This document shows, one piece after another, positions 57,622 to 64,000 of a stretch of DNA of 64,000 bases. Location: the NCBI GenBank assembly GCA_016707525.1, contig JADJHP010000012.1, forward strand, positions 1-64,000, in the 5' to 3' direction. The notes under the pieces were generated by a model. The model did no database searches. It was given only the letters and a program-made list of their open reading frames with translations, and was not told the origin of the DNA. Positions within the stretch are counted from its first letter, which is position 1. Each line of letters opens with the position of its first letter. The translations under genes and the position numbers were made by a program. This stretch comes from Ignavibacteriota bacterium. Lineage in GTDB: Bacteria; Bacteroidota; Ignavibacteria; UBA10030; UBA6906.

Positions 57622-60609
57622 TCACCATTCTGCACGGAGTGTCACGAGACCCATCGGGGGAACGGCGACCGTCCGCATCGCATCGCGTGCACCTGGTTCC
57701 TCTCCCAGCTCACAGACCCTGACCTGCCGCGGCATACGTGCCGGCCATGACAGGGCAACGGATTCTTCCTGTTCAGAGAACGAGCGGAGGCGTACGATCA
57801 CGCTTCTGCCATCGGCCGCCGCCTTCAGGATCGTCACGGCAACCCTGTCATTGGCCGTTGCCACGAGTGGACGGATCGAGGGGTCGCGGCCTGTTGCGAG
57901 CGCAACGAGCGGCTGTGCGGTCTCCCTGCCGAATCGATACGCCGCTGCTGCGTCGAAGCGCCCGTGGGTACGGAGTGCGTAGCGGAACGTGACCGGCCCG
58001 TCCTGGGTCAAGGGAGTGTTCGTGAACCAGTGGTTGTTCATGGCCCATGAGTACAGCACGGTCGACGGCGCATACGTTGCAGGCCAGATGTCTCCCGCGC
58101 CATCCCAGTTGGCCGTGTTGTTGGCCGTGATACCACCGTATTCTGTCAACGGGGCGTCGGGAGAGCACCATGTGATGCCCATGGAATCGTTGGACACATC
58201 GGCGAAATGCTGTGCCACCATCCATGCACGGTTCGCCGCGGCCCATTGGTCCTTCTGCAATTCCATCACACCCCAGGGGATGTCGATACGTGCACGCCCA
58301 CCGGGAATGCGGAAGGGGAATCCGAAGTGGACGCCGTCCTTCGGCAGCAGGGGGAGTTTGTCCACGGTGTTCGTGAAGCGCACACCCCGATCGCCACGGA
58401 TAACCCGGACCCTCCTGATCACCGACCTGCATCCGGGTGCGAGGGAGATGATCTCTACTTCACCGAGCACGGGACCCGATTCTGAGAGGCGGACACTGAT
58501 GACGGAATCAGGGAGGGCCGGACCTTCACCCTTCGCCGGCTGCCAGCGGAACGAATTGATCCCGCCGTCAAGATCGGCGTTGGCGAGGTCCTTGCCGGTC
58601 CCGCTATCGCGCAGATGTGTTATCGTCCCGCGTCGCTGATCGATCCCGACCTGCACCGCTCCATTGTCGAGCATGGCGGACGACCACGTTGTTCCACCCG
58701 GTTGTGGGCTGTTGCCGGGGACGACGCGGAAGTGAAGCGACCCAAATGCGGGGACGGGCGAAGCGAGGAACACGAGTTCACCTGTGGAGAGGCGCTGGGA
58801 GGGGACGGCATTGCCCTGGCTGTCGACGACGCGGTCTCCCTGCTGGCTTTCTGAACGCGCGAGCGTTACCAGGCCACCGTGTGACCATGAATTCGTATTG
58901 AATACTGCCACGCCGCCATTCGACGGCCCTGCCCCCGGGCCGAGCGCACCGTCCGATCTGTCGGTGGCAGGGGCAAGTGCCTCGTCCAGCAACACCTTGC
59001 TCCGGTCATCCGCTTCCTGAAAGTACCTCTGCTTCATCCGCCAGATCGCATCCTGGAAATATGGCTCCGTCGGGTTCTCGTACGTGAACGTGTGCTCGGT
59101 GGTCATCACCACATTGCGCCATGCTTCGTCGAACTGATCGCGTGGTGCCGGGCGGCCCGGCCGGAGCATCGGCCATAGGATCTCGGCCTGCAACAGGCGG
59201 TCCTTGGCATTGCGGGCCATGCGGGCCTCTTTCGCGACGGTCCCGAATCCATCGGTCCAGTATTCGGTGAAGTCCCCGCGCACCTCCGGGAACTGGCTGC
59301 CATATCTCTCTTCAAATGCAGACATGATCGTGTGGGCGCTGGCGATCTCAAGATGCGGATATGCATACTCTGCGTTCCATGAGCGCACTGCATCCGGCAG
59401 GTCTGCGTCGAGCAATGCGTTGTCCCACATCGCCCAGGTCACGACGAACAGGTCGTAGGGATGGTGCGTCGCCTCAAAATGGGGCAATTCGCGGAACAGA
59501 TGCGTGTCCAGGAAATGCTCCCGCGGTCGTGCCGTCCTGATCTCCAGCGGGATCTTGTCCTTGTCCCGCTGCCCGAACCACGGCCGCCCCGTGGTACGCC
59601 CTTTGGCCAATCCGACGGCATACGTCCCGGCGTTGAGGAACAACACGCGTGACCGCCCATCCTGTCCGACCCACCACATGGGCTTCTGGCGGAGTTCGGC
59701 AACCATGCTGTCGTTCCCCCGTGTCCCATTGGGCATGAGCATGATGTACCGGACCCCCTCATGTGCAAGGGCGGGCACGAGTCCCCATGCCATACCGGGG
59801 ATGTCCACCTGAACATAGGTATCGATGGTGGCCCCGGTGCGGTGCACGGCTTCGGCACGCGGACGCAATGCCTGGAACATCTCTTCATCGCTACTATTCG
59901 ACGTGAGGACATGGACGTATGCTGCATCGAGCGCGAGGGATCCTTGCTTCACGGCGCGCACCAGCGTGTCCTGTTGGGATGGAGTGCCCCCGGAGAAGTA
60001 CCGTTCAAAGGGCCACATAACCTCCGTGTTCCACACATACCGGGCGCCGGGGGGATAGGTGTTCGTCTGTTCGGCAAGGATGCGCCCCCGGTCGATGTTC
60101 CGTTTGTGGATGAACTCTACGTTGGCATGGGTGTTCGAGTAGCCGATGTCGACGTGGGAATGAGGATACACGAAGACCGTCCAGTGCCGCATCGCGGGAA
60201 TGCGGACGATCTGCGTGATGGCAGTACCCTGTGTGCTGAACCTGATGACGATCGAGGTGTCGCGCAACACCCCAACGCCCGGGGGAAGGAGCACGTTCAC
60301 GGAGTCGATTTCCCACCGTTGTCCGTACAGGCGGGTCACTTCATGAGTATCACCGATCCGCACGTCGACCTCTGCCGTCCCCTGGAGGTGGCCCCCCGGC
60401 ATGAACATGGTGACCTCCCGCCCCGGTTGACGGTCCGCGCGATAGCGATAGAATGGCCGGACAATATATTTCAGCGAGTCCGGGGACCGCGGTGTCCGTG
60501 CGGGGCCGGCTTCGAGAGCAGCGGGCCAGGAAGAAAGCAGCAGGAGAAGCGCAAGGAGCGGAGTACGGGTCGATCCTGAACGATGCATATATCGGATCCA
60601 GGTACGCAT
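57622..60609 (-). CDS. GH38-like alpha-mannosidase, secreted
   Basis: 995 residues. The start at 60609 follows GGAGAG and gives an export signal after a short basic segment (LLALLLLLSSWPAALEAG). The zinc-binding HxD motif of GH38 is in YPHSHVDIGYSN, and the expected nucleophile region is TYVQVDIPGMAWG. The helical middle region (WAMWDNALLDADLP) and large C-terminal beta domains follow (VAVFNTNSWSHGGLV, YGGITANNTANWDGAGD). Similar long secreted GH38-like proteins occur in Bacteroidota. Alpha-mannosidase is the family activity; divergence from the classical DPFGH nucleophile block leaves specificity open. The gene is divergent from a TonB receptor. Confidence 0.8.
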   Translation of the reverse strand: MRTWIRYMHRSGSTRTPLLALLLLLSSWPAALEAGPARTPRSPDSLKYIVRPFYRYRADRQPGREVTMFMPGGHLQGTAEVDVRIGDTHEVTRLYGQRWEIDSVNVLLPPGVGVLRDTSIVIRFSTQGTAITQIVRIPAMRHWTVFVYPHSHVDIGYSNTHANVEFIHKRNIDRGRILAEQTNTYPPGARYVWNTEVMWPFERYFSGGTPSQQDTLVRAVKQGSLALDAAYVHVLTSNSSDEEMFQALRPRAEAVHRTGATIDTYVQVDIPGMAWGLVPALAHEGVRYIMLMPNGTRGNDSMVAELRQKPMWWVGQDGRSRVLFLNAGTYAVGLAKGRTTGRPWFGQRDKDKIPLEIRTARPREHFLDTHLFRELPHFEATHHPYDLFVVTWAMWDNALLDADLPDAVRSWNAEYAYPHLEIASAHTIMSAFEERYGSQFPEVRGDFTEYWTDGFGTVAKEARMARNAKDRLLQAEILWPMLRPGRPAPRDQFDEAWRNVVMTTEHTFTYENPTEPYFQDAIWRMKQRYFQEADDRSKVLLDEALAPATDRSDGALGPGAGPSNGGVAVFNTNSWSHGGLVTLARSESQQGDRVVDSQGNAVPSQRLSTGELVFLASPVPAFGSLHFRVVPGNSPQPGGTTWSSAMLDNGAVQVGIDQRRGTITHLRDSGTGKDLANADLDGGINSFRWQPAKGEGPALPDSVISVRLSESGPVLGEVEIISLAPGCRSVIRRVRVIRGDRGVRFTNTVDKLPLLPKDGVHFGFPFRIPGGRARIDIPWGVMELQKDQWAAANRAWMVAQHFADVSNDSMGITWCSPDAPLTEYGGITANNTANWDGAGDIWPATYAPSTVLYSWAMNNHWFTNTPLTQDGPVTFRYALRTHGRFDAAAAYRFGRETAQPLVALATGRDPSIRPLVATANDRVAVTILKAAADGRSVIVRLRSFSEQEESVALSWPARMPRQVRVCELGEEPGARDAMRTVAVPPMGLVTLRAEW

Positions 60610-60651
60610 ACTGAGCTCTCCGGGTTTGCACAACGATGAGCGGGGCGTGAT

Positions 60652-60663
60652 GAAGTGGTCAAG
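60652..60663 (-). promoter_or_regulatory. Left copy of a mirrored 12-bp element (toward GH38-like gene)
   Basis: GAAGTGGTCAAG on the + strand is the exact complement of the right copy at 60774. Read on the - strand it gives CTTGACCACTTC, 43 bases before the GH38-like start. Confidence 0.5.
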
Positions 60664-60773
60664 TGTACGCAAAATCCCCTTGGACTGCAAGGGTGGGGTC
60701 AGCCACGGGAGGGTCCCTCTCCATTAACATTCTTAACAGGCGATTGGCAGATCCCACAATCATTTGTCATCGC

Positions 60774-60785
60774 CTTGACCACTTC
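60774..60785 (+). promoter_or_regulatory. Right copy of a mirrored 12-bp element (toward TonB gene)
   Basis: CTTGACCACTTC lies 78 bases before the TonB start. It contains a -35-like TTGACC; a TAGTAT follows 20 bases later, a long spacing for a standard promoter. It may be a promoter element, a regulator site, or both. Confidence 0.5.
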
Positions 60786-60863
60786 CGCGGAGAATTTCGC
60801 TAGTATCGTACACACCCGCTGTTGTGCAGCAGTTGCCGCGACCGTTCACCAATCGGAGCAACA

Positions 60864-63314
60864 ATGAGCATCGTATCGTCCCCGCCCGGGCCCATGCCCG
60901 GCCGCTTCCTGCGCGGTCTCTTCGCCGTCATCGTCTGTTGTGGATCCTGCGCCGGTGGTCATGCCCAGACCACGACGATACAGGGGATCGTCATGGATGC
61001 GCAATCGGCCGAACGTATTCCGTATGCGACGGTCCTGGTGAAGCGTACTTCATCCGCGGTCAAGAGCAACGTGGAAGGATTCTTCTTCCTGCAGAATGCT
61101 CCTGCCCGTCTCTGTACACTCGAAGTGCGGTATCTCGGCTATGCAACGCAGGACGTCCGTGTCGATGCGTCGAAGCCCATCACGAACCTCGTCGTGAAGA
61201 TGAAACAGACGATCATTGCCGGGCAGGAAGTGACGGTGATCGCTGAGGCGGAGCCGAGGACCATGAAATCGGAGAAGGAGCCCGGGCTCGTGGCCCTGTC
61301 GCCAGCCGAACTGAGCTCATTGCCAAATATCGGTGAGGTGGACCTGTTCCGGGCGCTGCAGCTCCTCCCCGGCGTGTGCGGGACGAACGAATCCTCTTCG
61401 GGACTCTACGTTCGCGGCGGTGCTCCCGATCAGAACCTGGTCCTCTTCGACGGGATGACGATCCACCATGTGGACCACTTCTTCGGGTTCTTCAGTGCGT
61501 TCAACGTGGATGCCGTCAAGGACCTGCATTTCTACAAAGGCGGGTTCCCGGCACGGTATGGCGGTGTCCTCTCGAGCGTGATCGACATGACGGGGCGGAC
61601 CGGTGATCAGAACTCATGGCGCGGCGGGGTCGGGGCCAGCCTGCTGAGTGCACACGGCGACATCGAGATCCCGCTGTGGAAGCAGGGATCGTTGTTCATC
61701 GCCGGGCGAACGACGTATGGCGAGAGCAAGCTGGCAACAAGCATCTACAAATTCCTCACCGGGGGACAGATCGGGAGCACGCGTTCTGGCGGCGGACCGG
61801 GTGGGGGCGGGCCGGGAGGCGGGCCGCCCCCCGGGGGAAATTTCGGGTCGGCGCAATACGAGGAGACCGTCCCACTCCCGTCGTTCTACGACCTGAATAC
61901 GAAGGTGACGTACTATCTGACACCGGCGGACGTTGTTGCGGCAAGCCTGTATCACAGCAGCGACAAACTGGACCGGTCTGTGGAGAGTTCATTCGGTGGG
62001 GGGACCACGGATATCACGGACCAGAAGAACCTGGGGCTCAGTGCGCGCTGGTTCCATCAATGGTCGGCGTCGCTGTTCTCCAATCTGGTCGTCGCCAATT
62101 CGCGGTACACAAGCAATTACACGTTCGGGGTCGACGTTTCGGACACCAGCCGGTCGCAGTTCCGTGCCGGGGGTATCGGGACCGTCGAGGACAACGCTAT
62201 CAACGAGTTCTCCGTCCGGTTGGATATGGATTGGCACCCCCATCAGGACCATGCGGTGGCATTCGGCCTCGACCTGGACCAGACAACGACCACGTATTCA
62301 TTGACCCTGACGGATCCGTTCCGAGCCACGCGGTCCGGGCTCGTCGGGTTGGATCAGAAAGGGATCCAGGCATCGCTCTATGCCCAGGATGAGTGGGCGC
62401 TCACGGACCGTCTGACGATGACCCTCGGTGCACGGGGGACATACTACCAGCCGACACGTCAGCTCTTCATGGATCCGCGCATGAGTTTCCGGTACGTCCT
62501 CGCCGACCAGATCTCTGTGAAGGGTGCCGTAGGGCGATACCGTCAGTTCCTGAACCGCATTGTGAACGAGAACATCTCGCAGGGAAGCCGCGACTTCTGG
62601 GTCATGACCGGCGACCAGTTCAAGCCAGGCAGGTCGGAACACTACGTTGTTGGTGGGAGCTGGGAGAATGCCGATCTCCTGTTCGATGTCGAAGCCTATC
62701 ACAAGACCATGACCGGGTTGGTGGAATTCAGCCAACGGTTCCGGATGACGGCTGCCGACCTCTATGCGTTCGCGACGGGGGAGGGGATCTCGCGCGGCAT
62801 CGAGTTCCTGCTGCAGAAGAAACATGGAGCGTACACGGGATGGATCAGCTACACGCTGAGCAAGACCGACTATACCTTCCCGCTGATCAATGACGGGATG
62901 GCATTCCCTGCGGCACAGGACCAGCGGCATGAAGTGAAGGTCGTGAACTCGCTCACCCTCGGCCCGTGGAAGTTCGGGGCGAACTGGATCTATGGTTCCG
63001 GCACGCCGTATACGGCGCCGGTCAGCCAGTATTACCTTGAGATGCTCGGCGGGAATACCCTCACGTATGTCCACGTGGGGGAGAAGAATGGGATGCGGCT
63101 CCCTCCGTATCATCGCCTCGACCTTAGCGTCGCGCGCTCCTTCTCCAATGAAACGGAGGGGATGCGTTTCTCCGCGGGGCTGTCCGTATTCAACGTGTAT
63201 GACAGGAAGAATGTGTCGTACTACACCTACGACATGAATACCTCGCCGGTCACGGTGTCGACCGTGGGTTCTCTCGGGATCACGCCGACCGTGTTCCTCC
63301 AGTTGGATTTCTAG
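60864..63314 (+). CDS. TonB-dependent receptor, second copy
   Basis: 816 residues from ATG 60864 (GGAGCAACA before it). A signal peptide, a carboxypeptidase-regulatory-like domain (IQGIVMDAQSAERIPYATVL, SNVEGFFFLQNAP), a plug (VDLFRALQLLPGVCG, GLYVRGGAPDQNLVLFDGM, FPARYGGVLSSVIDM) and a barrel ending in an aromatic Phe (VFLQLDF). A Gly/Pro-rich stretch at about residues 308-330 (61785-61855) interrupts an extracellular-loop region. The next gene, 13 bases on, is a DUF4249-like lipoprotein; such pairs are common in Bacteroidota and import substrates that are mostly unknown. The frame is intact, unlike the other TonB gene. Confidence 0.9.
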   Translation: MSIVSSPPGPMPGRFLRGLFAVIVCCGSCAGGHAQTTTIQGIVMDAQSAERIPYATVLVKRTSSAVKSNVEGFFFLQNAPARLCTLEVRYLGYATQDVRVDASKPITNLVVKMKQTIIAGQEVTVIAEAEPRTMKSEKEPGLVALSPAELSSLPNIGEVDLFRALQLLPGVCGTNESSSGLYVRGGAPDQNLVLFDGMTIHHVDHFFGFFSAFNVDAVKDLHFYKGGFPARYGGVLSSVIDMTGRTGDQNSWRGGVGASLLSAHGDIEIPLWKQGSLFIAGRTTYGESKLATSIYKFLTGGQIGSTRSGGGPGGGGPGGGPPPGGNFGSAQYEETVPLPSFYDLNTKVTYYLTPADVVAASLYHSSDKLDRSVESSFGGGTTDITDQKNLGLSARWFHQWSASLFSNLVVANSRYTSNYTFGVDVSDTSRSQFRAGGIGTVEDNAINEFSVRLDMDWHPHQDHAVAFGLDLDQTTTTYSLTLTDPFRATRSGLVGLDQKGIQASLYAQDEWALTDRLTMTLGARGTYYQPTRQLFMDPRMSFRYVLADQISVKGAVGRYRQFLNRIVNENISQGSRDFWVMTGDQFKPGRSEHYVVGGSWENADLLFDVEAYHKTMTGLVEFSQRFRMTAADLYAFATGEGISRGIEFLLQKKHGAYTGWISYTLSKTDYTFPLINDGMAFPAAQDQRHEVKVVNSLTLGPWKFGANWIYGSGTPYTAPVSQYYLEMLGGNTLTYVHVGEKNGMRLPPYHRLDLSVARSFSNETEGMRFSAGLSVFNVYDRKNVSYYTYDMNTSPVTVSTVGSLGITPTVFLQLDF

Positions 63315-63327
63315 GGAAGGAAGATCG

Positions 63328-64000
63328 ATGAAGCGACAGTGGCTGGGAATGTGCCTGCTTGTCATGGCGCCGTGGTGGCTGGGCGGCTGCGGCCAGAGCA
63401 CGGACAATACGACGACATCGGACACCGTTGTGCGGGGGTATCTGTATGCCGGTGAACCCGTGAACGACATACAGCTGACCGCGAGCATCGCGATCGGGGC
63501 CACGGATACCGCAGGGCCGCCGGTGACGGATGCCATCGTCCGGTTGACGCGCAACGGGGTATCGTATCTGCTCACGAGCGATACGGCCCGTCCGGGATAC
63601 TATAGGTATACAGGAAGCGACCTGCCTGTGACAAGCGGCGATCAGTTCACCCTCTCGGTGGTCCGGGCGAGCCATGTGGTATCGGCTTCAACAACGGTCC
63701 CGGAGAAGCCGCTCGCCATCACGTGTTCCGCCGACACGCTGGACGTTTCGCTCCGGGCCATGTTCGGCAATTTCAAGGAGGTGTACAGCGACGACAGCGT
63801 CGTGGTCAGCTGGAGCGGGGGAGAGGAAGACCTGTACTTCACGCTCCTGAAGAACATCGATGCAAACCCGGTGGCGATCACGACCGATACCCTCCGGGGC
63901 TTCGATTTCATGTCGCAGCCGACGTCGCAGACACGCTACCGTGTTCCGGTGCGACAATTGCGCTACACGGGGCTGTACAGGCTCCTGGTGTACCGTGTCA
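63328..64000 (+). CDS. DUF4249-like lipoprotein (partial, cut by window end)
   Basis: The first 224 residues are present and the frame is still open at the window edge. ATG 63328 follows a GGGAAGGAAGA ribosome site and opens a lipoprotein signal (MAPWWLGGCG, Cys as the predicted lipidated residue). The N-terminal beta-rich part (VVRGYLYAGEPVNDIQLT, VTDAIVRLTRNG, VTSGDQFTLSV) fits DUF4249, an outer-membrane partner of TonB receptors in Bacteroidota. It starts 13 bases after the TonB stop and is surely in the same operon. The assignment rests on pattern and context. Confidence 0.75.
   Translation, partial: MKRQWLGMCLLVMAPWWLGGCGQSTDNTTTSDTVVRGYLYAGEPVNDIQLTASIAIGATDTAGPPVTDAIVRLTRNGVSYLLTSDTARPGYYRYTGSDLPVTSGDQFTLSVVRASHVVSASTTVPEKPLAITCSADTLDVSLRAMFGNFKEVYSDDSVVVSWSGGEEDLYFTLLKNIDANPVAITTDTLRGFDFMSQPTSQTRYRVPVRQLRYTGLYRLLVYRV

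Noticed and set aside
1..64000. tRNA, rRNA, CRISPR arrays, phage or transposon genes
   Set aside because: Read through for these and nothing convincing was seen; the window is ordinary coding sequence with short gaps.

Overview
The window looks like chromosomal DNA from a high-GC (about 60%) member of the Bacteroidota/Ignavibacteriota side of the FCB group. Three proteins end in a type IX secretion (T9SS) sorting domain opening with the NYPNPFNP or NFPNPFNP signature. Most secreted enzymes carry signal peptides, and there are two outer-membrane TonB-dependent receptors with an N-terminal carboxypeptidase-regulatory-like domain. The NYPNPFNPSTTI form is especially common in Ignavibacteria-like genomes. 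The taxonomic call is an inference. No rRNA, tRNA, CRISPR array or transposase was seen.

Region 1 (1-29125, all + strand) is a dense plant cell-wall degradation cluster. It holds a carboxylesterase tail, GH31, GH2, GH2, GH31 with a PA14 insert, GH29 fucosidase with CBM6, a sialate-O-acetylesterase-like SGNH esterase, GH43, GH9, GH51, a DUF1593 protein, a double CE1 esterase, GH127/GH146 and a second GH51. Together these could strip galactose, fucose, xylose, arabinose and acyl groups and cut a beta-glucan backbone, so xyloglucan plus arabinan or arabinoxylan side chains is the best guess for substrate.

Region 2 (29359-37459) starts with a converging Tat/T9SS DUF362 gene. It continues with a LacI-family regulator, xylose isomerase (xylA), a cytoplasmic GH3 beta-xylosidase and a GPH-type sugar symporter: the intracellular half of xyloside use. 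Region 3 (37570-56337) has a membrane-embedded spermidine-synthase-like protein, a TonB receptor followed by a T9SS beta-helix protein, a PpiC-like foldase, a 5'-truncated xylulokinase remnant, an aldo/keto reductase, a zinc alcohol dehydrogenase, a PrsW-like membrane protein, a BNR-PL10 pectate lyase fusion and a CotH/FnIII/T9SS protein. Region 4 (56443-64000) has a BNR lipoprotein and a GH38-like mannosidase facing away from a second TonB receptor and a DUF4249-like lipoprotein cut by the window end.

The clearest regulatory signal is a LacI-type palindrome (core TGAACCGGTTCA). It sits next to the lacI promoter, upstream of xylA, and as three degenerate copies 20-21 bp apart over the promoter of the first TonB receptor. 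This suggests one LacI regulon linking outer-membrane uptake, regulator and xylose catabolism. No SusD homologue is visible beside either TonB receptor. Six genes need single-base corrections, almost all in short homopolymers, which points to sequencing indels in a draft or long-read assembly rather than wholesale gene decay. The xylulokinase fragment, by contrast, looks truly truncated.
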